Assembly: GCF_000281895.1 (NCBI RefSeq) | Contig: NZ_CM001558.1 | Coordinates: 4,034,556 to 4,098,555, forward strand | Length of the DNA stretch: 64,000 nt | Direction of reading: 5' to 3' | Source of the DNA: Pseudomonas fluorescens Q2-87 | GTDB lineage: Bacteria > Pseudomonadota > Gammaproteobacteria > Pseudomonadales > Pseudomonadaceae | Shown here: one piece after another, positions 41,510-50,795 of the stretch | Numbering within the stretch: the stretch's first letter is position 1 | Layout of the letters: the number at the start of each line of letters is the position of its first letter | Made by a program: the position numbers and the translations under genes | Notes under the pieces: generated by a model | What the model saw: only the letters and a program-made list of their open reading frames with translations | What the model was told of the DNA's origin: nothing | Databases searched by the model: none

Positions 41510-42925
41510 ATGAGCAACCAGATTCCGGTACATGACGTTACCCCGCCTGCCAAGGACGCGAATAAAAGCGTCGACCTCTATGCCTCTCGGGAAAAAATCT
41601 ACACCCGTGCCTTCACTGGCCTGTTTCGCAATCTGCGAATGGTCGGTGGAGCGGCGTTGTTCCTGCTGTACTTCGGTACGGTCTGGTTGAACTGGGGCGG
41701 TCATCAGGCCGTCTGGTGGAACCTGCCGGAACGCAAATTCTTTATTTTCGGTGCAACTTTCTGGCCCCAGGATTTCATCCTGCTGTCCGGGCTGCTGATC
41801 ATTGCCGCCTTCGGCCTGTTTTTCATTACCGTCTATGCCGGACGAGTCTGGTGTGGCTACACCTGCCCGCAAAGCGTATGGACGTGGATTTTCATGTGGT
41901 GCGAAAAAGTCACCGAAGGCGACCGTAACCAGCGCATCAAGCTCGACAAGGCGCCCATGGGGGCCAACAAGTTCCTGCGCAAAACCGCCAAGCACAGCCT
42001 GTGGTTGCTGATCGGTTTTGTTACCGGCATGACCTTTGTCGGCTACTTCACACCGATCCGAGAACTGGTGTTCGAATTCTTCACCGGCCAGGCCGATGGC
42101 TGGTCATATTTCTGGGTCGGCTTCTTCACCCTCGCCACTTATGGCAACGCCGGCTGGCTGCGTGAACAGGTGTGCATCTATATGTGCCCTTATGCCCGCT
42201 TCCAGAGCGTCATGTTCGACAAAGACACCCTGATCGTTTCCTACGACCCGCGTCGTGGCGAAAGCCGTGGCCCGCGCAAGAAAGGTGTTGATTACAAGGC
42301 CCTGGGGCTGGGGGATTGCATCGATTGCACCATGTGCGTCCAGGTTTGCCCCACCGGCATCGACATACGCGACGGCCTGCAGATCGAGTGCATCGGTTGT
42401 GCGGCGTGCATCGACGCCTGCGACAACATCATGGACAAGATGGATTACCCGCGCGGCCTGATCAGCTACACCACTGAACACAACCTGTCGGGCCAGAAAA
42501 CCCACAAGCTGCGCCCGCGCCTGATCGGCTATGCCCTGGTGCTGCTGGCGATGATCAGCCTGCTGGTAACGGCGTTCTTCATGCGTTCGCTGGTGGGTTT
42601 CGATGTCAGCAAGGACCGCGTGCTGTACCGTGAAAACGCCGAAGGCCGGATCGAGAACGTCTACAGCCTGAAGATCATGAACAAGGACCAGCGCGACCAT
42701 ACGTATGTGCTGGAGGCCGCCGGCCTGCCTGATCTCAAGCTGCAAGGCCGAAGGGAAATCAAAGTCGCGGCCGGCGAGATTTTCAGCCAGCCGGTGGAAT
42801 TGTCCAGCGCACCGGAGCAACTGCCATCGAGCACCAACGAGGTGATCTTCATCCTCAAGGACGCCGATGACGAAAGCGTACATATCGAAGCCAAGAGCCG
42901 GTTCATCGGCCCACAAACTCGTTGA
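41510..42925 (+). CDS. ccoG: CcoG (RdxA/FixG), cbb3 oxidase copper-assembly ferredoxin-like protein
   Basis: Started at the ATG at 41510 (GTGGGA eight bases upstream) the protein is 471 residues; an ATG three codons earlier is possible. It has several membrane helices and a polyferredoxin domain with two clusters in CIDCTMCVQVCPTG and CIGCAACIDACDN. A C-terminal periplasmic Ig-like FixG domain follows. CcoG reduces Cu(II) to Cu(I) for CuB insertion into CcoN. It heads the ccoGHIS assembly operon. In P. aeruginosa it directly follows ccoP; here the toxin island intervenes. Confidence 0.95.
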   Translation: MSNQIPVHDVTPPAKDANKSVDLYASREKIYTRAFTGLFRNLRMVGGAALFLLYFGTVWLNWGGHQAVWWNLPERKFFIFGATFWPQDFILLSGLLIIAAFGLFFITVYAGRVWCGYTCPQSVWTWIFMWCEKVTEGDRNQRIKLDKAPMGANKFLRKTAKHSLWLLIGFVTGMTFVGYFTPIRELVFEFFTGQADGWSYFWVGFFTLATYGNAGWLREQVCIYMCPYARFQSVMFDKDTLIVSYDPRRGESRGPRKKGVDYKALGLGDCIDCTMCVQVCPTGIDIRDGLQIECIGCAACIDACDNIMDKMDYPRGLISYTTEHNLSGQKTHKLRPRLIGYALVLLAMISLLVTAFFMRSLVGFDVSKDRVLYRENAEGRIENVYSLKIMNKDQRDHTYVLEAAGLPDLKLQGRREIKVAAGEIFSQPVELSSAPEQLPSSTNEVIFILKDADDESVHIEAKSRFIGPQTR

Positions 42926-42936
42926 GAGAACTGAAC

Positions 42937-43476
42937 ATGCCTGCAGCAACCGCCACCAGCCCTTGGTACAAGCACCTCTGGCCGTGGATCATCATCGCGA
43001 TCCTGACCTGTTCGGTGACCCTGAGCCTGACGATGGTGACCATTGCGGTCAAGAATCCGGACAACCTGGTCAATGACAACTATTACGAAGCCGGCAAGGG
43101 CATCAATCGCTCGCTGGAGCGCGAACTGCTGGCCCAGACCCTGCAATTGCATGCCAACGTAAAGCTCGATGACGTCACCGGCGAAGTGAACCTGCGCCTG
43201 AGCGGCAACAGCCGTCCCCAGACCCTGGAACTGAGCCTGGTCTCCCCGACGCAGCCGGAGAAGGACCGCAAGGTCGTCCTCACCCGTAACGACAGCGAGC
43301 CGGGACGTTATATCGGCCAGTTGACCGACCGGATCGAAGGTCGGCGCTTTGTCGAGTTGCTGGGCGTGGAAAGCGACAAGACCTGGCGTCTGTTCGAAGA
43401 AGAGCAGATCAATCGCGACCAGGACATCCTGCTGGGCGATGAACCGCTGCAAGGCGCTGAAGACCTGAAGAAGTAA
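42937..43476 (+). CDS. ccoH: CcoH/FixH, cbb3 oxidase assembly protein
   Basis: The 179-residue protein starts at MPAATATSPWYKHLWPWIII (GAGAGAAC upstream). It has one membrane helix (about 14-37) with the FixH pattern KNPDNLVNDNYYEAGKGIN just after it, then a periplasmic beta-rich domain. It stabilises the oxidase complex during assembly. A class A REP doublet separates it from ccoI. Confidence 0.92.
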   Translation: MPAATATSPWYKHLWPWIIIAILTCSVTLSLTMVTIAVKNPDNLVNDNYYEAGKGINRSLERELLAQTLQLHANVKLDDVTGEVNLRLSGNSRPQTLELSLVSPTQPEKDRKVVLTRNDSEPGRYIGQLTDRIEGRRFVELLGVESDKTWRLFEEEQINRDQDILLGDEPLQGAEDLKK

Positions 43477-43485
43477 ACGGGTTTC

Positions 43486-43622
43486 CTGTGGCGAGGGAGC
43501 TTGCTCCCGCTGGGCCGCCAAGCGGGCCCCCGCTGTTCGGACTACTGGTTCTCCTCAGGCATACTGAGCGCTCAATTTACGACGGCTTCGCCGCCGAGCG
43601 GGAGCAAGCTCCCTCGCCACAA
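43486..43622. repeat. REP doublet, class A, inside the cco assembly operon
   Basis: CTGTGGCGAGGGAGCTTGCTCCCGC at the left (shown as its 25-bp span 43486-43510) is mirrored by GGGAGCAAGCTCCCTCGCCAC at 43601-43620. It occupies nearly all of the gap between ccoH and ccoI, where a messenger would form a long stem. Confidence 0.85.
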
Positions 43623-43641
43623 AGGCTTTCATGCGACAACC

Positions 43642-46092
43642 ATGACCACTCCACAGCCCTGCTACCACTGCGCCCTGCCCGTTCCTCCCGGCAGTCGCTT
43701 CACCGCCGTTGTCCTCGGTGAAACCCGCGAGCTGTGCTGCCCGGGCTGCCAGGCCGTGGCCGAAGCCATTGTCGCCGGGGGCCTGGAAAGTTATTACCTG
43801 CATCGCAGCGAAGCCTCGGCCAACCCCGAAACCCTGCCCGTCCAACTGACCGATGAACTGGCGCTGTACGATCGTCCTGATGTACAGCAGTCGTTCGTGC
43901 GCCATGAAGGCGAGCTGGCCGAAACTACCCTGTTGATGGAAGGCATCAGCTGCGCCGCCTGTGGCTGGTTGATCGAAAAACAATTGCGCAGCCTGCCAGC
44001 CGTGGCCGAGGCGCGGTTGAACCTGTCCAATCATCGCTTGCATGTACGTTGGGCCGATGCGCAATTGCCGCTGAGCACGCTGCTCGCCGAACTGCGCCAG
44101 ATCGGCTACGTCGCCCACCCGTACCAGGCCGACCTGGCCTGCGAACAGCTCGCCGCGCAGAATCGCCTGGCTCTGCGCCAGTTGGGCGTGGCCGGGCTGC
44201 TGTGGTTCCAGGCCATGATGGCGACCATGGCCACCTGGCCCGAGTTCAACATCGACCTGAGCCCGGAGATGCACACCATCCTGCGCTGGGTCGCGCTGTT
44301 CCTGACCACGCCCATCGTGTTCTATAGCTGCGCGCCATTCTTCAAGGGTGCGATGCGTGACTTGCGCACCCGTCACCTGACCATGGACGTTTCGGTGTCC
44401 CTGGCCATCGGCAGCGCTTATGTCGCCGGGATCTGGACCTCGATCACCGGGGTGGGCGAGTTGTATTTCGATGCGGTGGGCATGTTCGCCCTGTTCCTGC
44501 TGGCCGGCCGCTATCTGGAACGCCGGGCCCGGGAGCGCACCGCTGCGGCTACCGCGCAATTGGTCAACCTGTTGCCGGCCTCGTGCCTGCGCCTGGAAGA
44601 TAACGGCCAGAGTGAACGCATCCTGCTCAGCGAGCTGCGCACCGGCGACCGGGTGTTGGTACATCCGGGCGCGGTCCTGCCGGCCGACGGCAGAATCCTC
44701 GACGGCCAATCCAGCATCGACGAATCACTGCTGACCGGCGAATACCTGCCACAGCCTCGCCAGATCGGCGATGCGGTCACGGCGGGCACGCTGAACGTCG
44801 AAGGTGCCTTGACGGTGGAGGTGCTCGCCCTTGGGCAGGACACGCGCTTGTCAGCCATCGTGCGGCTGCTGGACCGGGCCCAGGCCGAGAAACCGCGGCT
44901 GGCCGAAGTCGCCGATCGTGCCGCCCAATGGTTCCTGTTGCTCTCCTTGATTGCCGCCGCCGCCATCGGCCTGCTGTGGTGGCAGCTGGATGCCTCTCGC
45001 GCCTTCTGGATTGTGTTGGCGATGCTGGTCGCCACCTGCCCTTGCGCCCTATCGCTGGCCACGCCAACCGCCCTCACCGCCGCCACCGGCACCCTGCACA
45101 AACTTGGCCTGCTGCTGACCCGCGGTCATGTGTTGGAGGGCCTGAACCAGATCGACACCGTCATTTTCGACAAGACCGGCACCCTCACCGAAGGTCGCCT
45201 GGCGTTGCGAGCCATTCGACCGCTGACGGCCCTGGACAGCGATCAGTGCCTCGGACTCGCCGCAGCCCTGGAGAACCGCTCGGAACATCCCATCGCTCGC
45301 GCCTTCGGTCGTGCGCCGTTGGCGGCGGAGCAGGTGCAGAGTACGCCGGGGCTGGGACTGGAAGGCCTGGTAGGCGAACAACGGCTGCGTATCGGTCACC
45401 CCGGTTTTGTCTGCAACCTGAGTGGCGCCCCCGTACTGCAGATGCCGGACGAACCCGGTCAGTGGCTGCTGCTGGGCGATGAGATCGGGCCGCTGGCCTG
45501 GTTCGTCCTCGACGATCGCTTGCGCGCCGATGCGCCTGCCTTGCTGGCCGCTTGCAAGGCGCGGGGCTGGCGGACGTTGCTGCTGTCGGGTGACAGCTCG
45601 CCGATGGTGGCCAGTGTCGCCGCCGATCTGGGCATCGACGAAGCCCGGGGCGGTCTGCGTCCAGACGACAAACTGGCCGTGTTGCAGCAGTTGCACCAGC
45701 AAGGCCGCAAGGTGTTAATGCTCGGCGACGGCGTGAACGACGTGCCGGTGCTGGCGGCCGCGGACATCAGCGTCGCGATGGGCTCGGCCACCGACCTGGC
45801 CAAGACCAGTGCCGATGCGGTGTTGTTGTCCAACCGCCTCGACGCATTGATCCATGCCTTCAGCCTGGCCCGGCGTACTCGTCGAGTGATCATCGAGAAC
45901 CTCGTCTGGGCGGGGCTGTACAATGGCCTCATGTTGCCGTTCGCCGCCCTCGGCTGGATCACTCCGGTGTGGGCCGCAGTCGGCATGTCCATCAGTTCAT
46001 TGACCGTGGTGTTGAATGCCCTGAGGCTGACCCGTCAGCCGAAGGCGCAGGTTATCTACGCCACGCCCGATACCCGTCCGCTGCCGGCCTGA
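43642..46092 (+). CDS. ccoI: CcoI/FixI, copper-exporting P-type ATPase for cbb3 maturation
   Basis: The 816-residue protein starts at MTTPQPCYHCALPVPPG. A Cys-rich N-terminal segment (CYHC, then CCPGC) is followed by an HMA domain with Cys104-x2-Cys107 (GISCAACGW), eight membrane helices, the channel motif Cys466-Pro-Cys468, and phosphorylation Asp510 in DKTGTLTEG. It moves copper to the periplasm for cbb3 oxidase assembly and is distinct from CopA detoxification pumps. A longer reading frame upstream runs through the REP doublet and is rejected. Confidence 0.95.
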   Translation: MTTPQPCYHCALPVPPGSRFTAVVLGETRELCCPGCQAVAEAIVAGGLESYYLHRSEASANPETLPVQLTDELALYDRPDVQQSFVRHEGELAETTLLMEGISCAACGWLIEKQLRSLPAVAEARLNLSNHRLHVRWADAQLPLSTLLAELRQIGYVAHPYQADLACEQLAAQNRLALRQLGVAGLLWFQAMMATMATWPEFNIDLSPEMHTILRWVALFLTTPIVFYSCAPFFKGAMRDLRTRHLTMDVSVSLAIGSAYVAGIWTSITGVGELYFDAVGMFALFLLAGRYLERRARERTAAATAQLVNLLPASCLRLEDNGQSERILLSELRTGDRVLVHPGAVLPADGRILDGQSSIDESLLTGEYLPQPRQIGDAVTAGTLNVEGALTVEVLALGQDTRLSAIVRLLDRAQAEKPRLAEVADRAAQWFLLLSLIAAAAIGLLWWQLDASRAFWIVLAMLVATCPCALSLATPTALTAATGTLHKLGLLLTRGHVLEGLNQIDTVIFDKTGTLTEGRLALRAIRPLTALDSDQCLGLAAALENRSEHPIARAFGRAPLAAEQVQSTPGLGLEGLVGEQRLRIGHPGFVCNLSGAPVLQMPDEPGQWLLLGDEIGPLAWFVLDDRLRADAPALLAACKARGWRTLLLSGDSSPMVASVAADLGIDEARGGLRPDDKLAVLQQLHQQGRKVLMLGDGVNDVPVLAAADISVAMGSATDLAKTSADAVLLSNRLDALIHAFSLARRTRRVIIENLVWAGLYNGLMLPFAALGWITPVWAAVGMSISSLTVVLNALRLTRQPKAQVIYATPDTRPLPA

Positions 46093-46116
46093 GCCGCGCG
46101 GGCATGGAGTTTCGAC

Positions 46117-46335
46117 ATGCCAGCTCTTTACGTGATGATCCCGGCCGCACTGCTGATCGTGGCCATCGCCGTGTACATTTTTTTCTGGGCCGTGGACAGC
46201 GGACAGTACGACGATCTTGACGGTCCGGCCCACAGCATCCTGTTCGACGATCAGGACCCGAACCACAAGGCAGCAGTAGACGAAGCCAGTGGCGAGGCCC
46301 GCAAGCCGGACGACAAGGCTCCGCCCCATGCTTGA
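46117..46335 (+). CDS. ccoS: CcoS, cbb3 oxidase maturation protein
   Basis: This 72-residue protein has one N-terminal membrane helix (ALYVMIPAALLIVAIAVYIFF) followed by the CcoS signature FWAVDSGQYDDLDGPAHSIL and a charged tail. CcoS is needed for cofactor insertion into CcoN. It lies 24 bp after ccoI and overlaps the next gene by eight bases. Confidence 0.93.
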   Translation: MPALYVMIPAALLIVAIAVYIFFWAVDSGQYDDLDGPAHSILFDDQDPNHKAAVDEASGEARKPDDKAPPHA

Positions 46336-47011
46336 ATTAGCGCCATTGCTGGTCTCTGCGGTGATCCTTGGCCTGCTGGGCGGCGGCCATTGCCTGGGCA
46401 TGTGCGGTGGCCTGATGGGCGCCCTGACCCTGGCGATTCCCAAGGAGCAGCGCAGCCGGCGCTTTCGGCTGCTGCTGGCCTACAACCTGGGGCGAATCTT
46501 GAGCTACGCCACCGCTGGGTTATTGATTGGCCTGGCCGGCTGGGCCGTGGCGAGCAGCCCGGCGGCGATGATCATGCGGGTACTGGCCGGTTTGCTGCTG
46601 ATTGCCATGGGCTTATACCTGGCGGGTTGGTGGAGCGGCCTGACCCGCATCGAGAGCTTGGGGCGTGGCTTGTGGCGGCACATCCAGCCCGTCGCCAACC
46701 GCCTGCTGCCAGTGTCCAGCCTGCCCCGGGCCTTGCTGCTCGGCGCGTTATGGGGTTGGCTGCCGTGCGGGTTGGTCTACAGCACCCTGTTGTGGTCCGC
46801 CAGCCAGGGTAACGCGTTGGACAGCGCACTGTTGATGCTCGCCTTTGGCCTCGGCACCTGGCCGGTGCTGCTCGCCACCGGCCTGGCCGCCGAACGCATC
46901 ACCGCCCTGCTACGCAAACGCAGCGTGCGCATGGCCGGTGGGTTGTTGGTGATTGTGTTCGGGATCTGGACGCTGCCGGGGCCACATCAGCATTGGCTCA
47001 TGGGGCATTGA
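46328..47011 (+). CDS. SafE/TauE-family membrane protein of the cco assembly cluster
   Basis: The 227-residue protein starts at MLELAPLLVSAVILG and has about six membrane helices. The motif GGGHCLGMCGGLMGAL matches the heavy-metal-associated SafE branch (CcoA-independent 'urease accessory UreH-like' type). Its conserved place after ccoS in Pseudomonas suggests a role in copper supply to the oxidase; that is inference. The start is inside the ccoS 3' end. Confidence 0.85.
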   Translation: MLELAPLLVSAVILGLLGGGHCLGMCGGLMGALTLAIPKEQRSRRFRLLLAYNLGRILSYATAGLLIGLAGWAVASSPAAMIMRVLAGLLLIAMGLYLAGWWSGLTRIESLGRGLWRHIQPVANRLLPVSSLPRALLLGALWGWLPCGLVYSTLLWSASQGNALDSALLMLAFGLGTWPVLLATGLAAERITALLRKRSVRMAGGLLVIVFGIWTLPGPHQHWLMGH

Positions 47012-47025
47012 TCGAGTAGCACCCA

Positions 47026-47049
47026 ATCGCGAGCGAGCTCGCTCCCACA
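47026..47049. repeat. Solitary REP element, class B
   Basis: ATCGCGAGCGAGCTCGCTCCCACA, spanning 47026-47049, contains the perfect palindrome GCGAGCTCGC. It lies between the SafE-family gene and the hemN promoter. Confidence 0.75.
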
Positions 47050-47089
47050 GGAGCACTAGCGTCGAGACCCTGCTCACACTCAGTGCCCG

Positions 47090-47131
47090 TTGATGCAAAT
47101 CAACACACCACCACGCCCGCCCCCCTAGACT
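47090..47131 (+). promoter_or_regulatory. Perfect ANR box and -10 of the hemN promoter
   Basis: TTGATGCAAATCAA (47090-47103) is an exact ANR/FNR match. TAGACT (47126-47131) lies 22 bp downstream, the right distance for a class II FNR-type promoter. Transcription should start near 47138. Confidence 0.9.
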
Positions 47132-47165
47132 CGCGCCCATGCCAGCCTATCCGGGGAACGCCCGC

Positions 47166-48548
47166 ATGCTCGACACCATTCGTTGGGACTCTGACCTGAT
47201 CCGCCGCTACGACCTGACGGGACCGCGCTACACTTCATACCCGACCGCGGCGCAGTTCGCCGGCCAGGTGGGTACGTTCGACCTGCTCCATGCCCTGCGC
47301 GATAGTCGCAAGGCCCAGCGACCGCTTTCGCTGTACGTCCATGTGCCGTTCTGCGCAAACATTTGCTACTACTGCGCCTGCAACAAAGTCATCACCAAGG
47401 ATCGAGGCCGTGCCCACGCCTACCTGCAGCGCCTGGAGCAGGAAATCCAGTTGATCGGCTGTCACCTCGACCCAGCCCAGCGCGTGGAACAGCTGCATTT
47501 GGGCGGCGGGACCCCGACGTTCCTCAGCCATGATGAGCTGCGCCAGTTGATGGCCACGCTGCGCAAGCACTTGAACCTGCTGGACGACGATTCTGGAGAC
47601 TACGGCATCGAGATCGATCCACGGGAGGCCGATTGGTCGACCATGGGGCTGCTGCGGGAGCTGGGCTTCAACCGGGTCAGTATCGGCCTGCAAGACCTCG
47701 ACCCGGCCGTGCAGCGTGCCGTCAATCGTTTGCAAAGCCTGGATGAAACCCGCGCGGTGATCGAAGCCGCCAGGACCTTGCAGTTCCGTTCGATCAACAT
47801 CGACCTGATCTACGGGCTGCCCAAACAAACGCCGGAGAATTTCGCCCACACCGTGGAGGAAGTCATCAACCTGCAACCCGACCGGCTGTCGGTGTTCAAC
47901 TACGCCCACCTGCCGGAACGCTTCATGCCCCAGCGGCGAATCAACAGCCAGGATTTGCCGAACCCGGAGCAGAAACTGGCGATGCTGCAAGGCACCATCG
48001 AACAACTCACCGCTGCCGGTTATCGCTACGTCGGCATGGATCACTTCGCCCTGCCCGATGATGAACTGGCAATTGCCCAGGAAGAAGCCACCCTGCAACG
48101 TAACTTCCAGGGCTATACCACCCACGGTCACTGCGACCTGATAGGCCTGGGTGTGTCGGCCATCAGCCAGATCGGTGACCTGTACTGCCAGAACAGCAGC
48201 GACCTGAACCAATACCAGAACACCCTCGCCGACGGTCAACTGGCGACCAGCCGCGGGCTGATATGCAATGCCGACGACCGGTTGCGCCGCGCGGTGATCC
48301 AGCAATTGATCTGCCATTTCTACCTGGACTTCGCCGAGATCGAGCAACGCTTCAATATTGATTTTCGCGGCTATTTCGCGCCGCTGTGGCCGCAGTTACA
48401 GGCGATGGCCCACGATGGCCTGATACACCTCGATGGCGCATACATCAGGGTATTGCCTGCTGGCCGGCTGCTGGTGCGTTCGGTGTGCATGGTCTTTGAT
48501 GCCTATCTTGACCAGCAAAATCGGCAGCGTTTCTCCCGCGTGATTTGA
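47166..48548 (+). CDS. hemN: Oxygen-independent coproporphyrinogen III oxidase
   Basis: The 460-residue radical-SAM enzyme starts at MLDTIRWDSDLIRRYDL; GGGGAA lies upstream. An ATG nine codons earlier coincides with the predicted transcription start and is unlikely. The [4Fe-4S]/SAM motif is Cys63-x3-Cys67-x2-Cys70 (CANICYYC), followed by LHLGGGTPTFLS. It converts coproporphyrinogen III to protoporphyrinogen IX without oxygen, supplying haem under low oxygen. Control by the adjacent Anr is indicated by the perfect ANR box. Confidence 0.97.
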   Translation: MLDTIRWDSDLIRRYDLTGPRYTSYPTAAQFAGQVGTFDLLHALRDSRKAQRPLSLYVHVPFCANICYYCACNKVITKDRGRAHAYLQRLEQEIQLIGCHLDPAQRVEQLHLGGGTPTFLSHDELRQLMATLRKHLNLLDDDSGDYGIEIDPREADWSTMGLLRELGFNRVSIGLQDLDPAVQRAVNRLQSLDETRAVIEAARTLQFRSINIDLIYGLPKQTPENFAHTVEEVINLQPDRLSVFNYAHLPERFMPQRRINSQDLPNPEQKLAMLQGTIEQLTAAGYRYVGMDHFALPDDELAIAQEEATLQRNFQGYTTHGHCDLIGLGVSAISQIGDLYCQNSSDLNQYQNTLADGQLATSRGLICNADDRLRRAVIQQLICHFYLDFAEIEQRFNIDFRGYFAPLWPQLQAMAHDGLIHLDGAYIRVLPAGRLLVRSVCMVFDAYLDQQNRQRFSRVI

Positions 48549-48550
48549 GC

Positions 48551-48565
48551 GCGACAATTTGACGA
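48551..48565. promoter_or_regulatory. RoxR/RegA-like site upstream of anr
   Basis: GCGACAATTTGACGA shares its first 11 bases with the site before the second cco operon (GCGACAATTTG). It begins two bases after the hemN stop and ends 78 bp before the anr ATG. Confidence 0.4.
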
Positions 48566-48642
48566 GAAAACCACACTGGCTGCCGTGCCTGCGCTGGGGT
48601 ACCCTTACGTCTTATGTGTGTTTTCCCACAAGGATTTAAGAA

Positions 48643-49377
48643 ATGTCCGAGCCCGTCAAACAGCGCGCCCACAACCAGGCCCATTGCAAGGATTGCAGCC
48701 TGGCGCCCCTCTGCCTGCCACTTTCTTTGAATCTGGAGGACATGGATGCGCTGGACGATATCGTTAAACGGGGCCGGCCCTTGAAGAAAGGCGAATTCCT
48801 GTTTCGCCAGGGCGACACTTTCGATTCCGTTTATGCGGTGCGCTCGGGCGCCTTGAAAACCTTCAACCTCAGTGACGGCGGCGAAGAGCAGCTCACCGGC
48901 TTCCATCTGCCCAGCGAGCTGGTGGGCCTGTCGGGCATGGATACCGAAAGCCATCCGGTCTCGGCCCAAGCGCTGGAAACCACTTCGGTGTGCGAGATTC
49001 CTTTTGATCGCCTGGACGAACTGGCCCTGCAACTGCCGCAACTGCGTCGCCAGTTGATGCGCGTCATGAGCCGGGAAATCCGTGACGATCAGCAAATGAT
49101 GTTGCTGCTCTCGAAAAAAACCGCCGACGAGCGCATCGCCACATTCCTGGTCAACCTCTCGGCACGCTTCCGCGCCCGCGGGTTTTCGGCCAACCAGTTC
49201 CGCCTGAGCATGTCCCGCAACGAAATCGGCAACTATCTGGGCCTGGCGGTGGAAACCGTGTCCCGGGTGTTCACCCGTTTCCAACAGAACGAGCTGATCG
49301 CCGCCGAGGGCAAGGAAATTCATATTCTCGACCCGATCCAGCTCTGCGCCCTGGCCGGGGGCTCGCTCGACGGCTGA
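48643..49377 (+). CDS. anr: Anr, FNR-type oxygen-sensing regulator
   Basis: This 244-residue CRP/FNR protein carries the oxygen-labile [4Fe-4S] cluster ligands Cys15, Cys18, Cys24 and Cys117. It has a cyclic-nucleotide-type beta roll, a dimerisation helix and a C-terminal helix-turn-helix with the FNR recognition pattern VETVSR. Anr activates anaerobic and microaerobic genes through TTGAT-N4-ATCAA boxes, three of which are in this window. AAGGA precedes the ATG. The neighbourhood hemN-anr-apt matches P. aeruginosa. Confidence 0.97.
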   Translation: MSEPVKQRAHNQAHCKDCSLAPLCLPLSLNLEDMDALDDIVKRGRPLKKGEFLFRQGDTFDSVYAVRSGALKTFNLSDGGEEQLTGFHLPSELVGLSGMDTESHPVSAQALETTSVCEIPFDRLDELALQLPQLRRQLMRVMSREIRDDQQMMLLLSKKTADERIATFLVNLSARFRARGFSANQFRLSMSRNEIGNYLGLAVETVSRVFTRFQQNELIAAEGKEIHILDPIQLCALAGGSLDG

Positions 49378-49453
49378 TGGACGAGCGCGGCTGAGGGATT
49401 CCTCGGGCCGCGCTATACTGCCGCGTTTGCAGCCCTGCCAGGACACCTCGACG

Positions 49454-50002
49454 ATGGTCTTCGATTCCTTCGACATCAAATCCCTGATCCGCCCCGTAAT
49501 CGACTTTCCCAAACCAGGCGTGATCTTTCGCGACATCACCCCGCTGTTCCAGTCCCCCACTGCCCTGCGGTTGGTGATGGATAGCTTTGCCCACCGCTAC
49601 GTCGAGGCCGAGTTCACCCACATCGGTGCGATGGACGCACGGGGCTTCCTGATCGGCTCGATCCTGGCCTATCAGTTGAACAAGCCATTGGTGTTGTTTC
49701 GCAAGCAAGGCAAACTGCCGGCTGATGTATTGGCCGAGGGCTACCAGACCGAATACGGCGAGGCTTTCCTGGAAGTGCACGCCGATAGCTTGTGCGAAGG
49801 CGATTCGGTGGTGATGTTCGATGACCTCATCGCCACCGGCGGCACGCTGATCGCCGCCGCCAACCTGATCCGCCGCATGGGCGCCAAAGTCCACGAAGCC
49901 GCAGCGATCATCGACCTGCCGGAACTGCTCGGCTCCCAGCGTCTGGAAGACATGGGCATCCCGACGTTCTGCCTGACACAGTTTTCGCTTAGCGAAAAAT
50001 AA
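49454..50002 (+). CDS. apt: Adenine phosphoribosyltransferase
   Basis: The 182-residue enzyme starts at [15 protein letters not shown] (ATG at 49454). The PRPP-binding motif is [14 protein letters not shown], and the N-terminal adenine-binding segment [15 protein letters not shown] is intact. It salvages adenine to AMP. A TATACT -10 candidate lies at 49414-49419, next to a GC-rich hairpin. The gene is followed by a large REP palindrome. Confidence 0.95.
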   Translation: MVFDSFDIKSLIRPVIDFPKPGVIFRDITPLFQSPTALRLVMDSFAHRYVEAEFTHIGAMDARGFLIGSILAYQLNKPLVLFRKQGKLPADVLAEGYQTEYGEAFLEVHADSLCEGDSVVMFDDLIATGGTLIAAANLIRRMGAKVHEAAAIIDLPELLGSQRLEDMGIPTFCLTQFSLSEK

Positions 50003-50013
50003 AGTTCACGACA

Positions 50014-50118
50014 AAACCTAATGTGGGAGCGGGCTTGCTCGCGAATGCGGGGTGTCAGTCAACATAAGTGCTGACTGATACACCGCATTCGCGAGCAAGC
50101 CCGCTCCCACAGGTTTTG
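50014..50118. repeat. Large class B REP palindrome
   Basis: The arms TGTGGGAGCGGGCTTGCTCG... (from 50022) and the mirrored right copy (ending 50111) match perfectly for 29 bp and nearly so for about 12 more; AAAACCT/AGGTTTT extends the outside. It is the most complete REP doublet here, between convergent apt and recR, and could act as a bidirectional transcription stop. Confidence 0.9.
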
Positions 50119-50126
50119 TATGGCCG

Positions 50127-50729
50127 TTACAACGCGATCGGTTTGCGCCCGGCAAACGAATGCGCCAGCGTCCCGCCGTCCACCAGTTCCAGCTCCCCCC
50201 CCAACGGCACGCCATGGGCGATGCGCGAGGCGACCAAACCTTTGTTGCTCAGCAATTGAGCGATGTAATGGGCGGTGGCTTCGCCCTCGACCGTCGGGTT
50301 GGTGGCGAGGATGACTTCGGTGAACGTGCCCGCCTCTTCGATCCGCGCGATCAACTGGGGAATGCCAATGGCTTCCGGCCCCAGACCGTCGAGGGGCGAC
50401 AAATGGCCCTTGAGCACGAAATAGCGACCCCGAAAACCGGTCTGCTCCACCGCATACACATCCATCGGTCCTTCCACGACGCAGAGCAGGCTGTCATCGC
50501 GCCGCGGATCGGCGCATTGCGGGCAGAGGTCGTCTTCGGTGAGGGTCCGGCACAAGCGGCAATGGCCTACACCTTCCATGGCCTGGCTCAGGGCCTGGGC
50601 CAGGCGCGAGCCGCCGCTGCGGTCACGCTCGAGCAGCTGCAACGCCATGCGCTGGGCAGTTTTCTGACCCACACCCGGCAGCGTTCGCAGGGCATCGATC
50701 AGTTGGCGAATCAAAGGGCTGAAGCTCAT
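50127..50729 (-). CDS. recR: Recombination mediator RecR
   Basis: This 200-residue protein, the standard RecR length, starts at [21 protein letters not shown]. It has a helix-hairpin-helix, a Cys4 zinc finger (CRLC, then CPQC), a Toprim domain ([14 protein letters not shown]) and a C-terminal Walker-like segment. RecR works with RecF and RecO to load RecA on gapped DNA. In most gammaproteobacteria recR directly follows dnaX-ybaB; here an oxidoreductase gene and a terminator intervene. Confidence 0.96.
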   Translation of the reverse strand: MSFSPLIRQLIDALRTLPGVGQKTAQRMALQLLERDRSGGSRLAQALSQAMEGVGHCRLCRTLTEDDLCPQCADPRRDDSLLCVVEGPMDVYAVEQTGFRGRYFVLKGHLSPLDGLGPEAIGIPQLIARIEEAGTFTEVILATNPTVEGEATAHYIAQLLSNKGLVASRIAHGVPLGGELELVDGGTLAHSFAGRKPIAL

Positions 50730-50795
50730 TGAGGAAATGTCCGACATGACAACAAGACGCGGTTTATACCCGCGCCTCCGATTAGCGTCAAATAC

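Noticed and set aside
50014..50118. REP clusters considered as CRISPR arrays
   Set aside because: They are inverted rather than direct repeats, with one pair per locus, no spacers of constant length and no cas genes.
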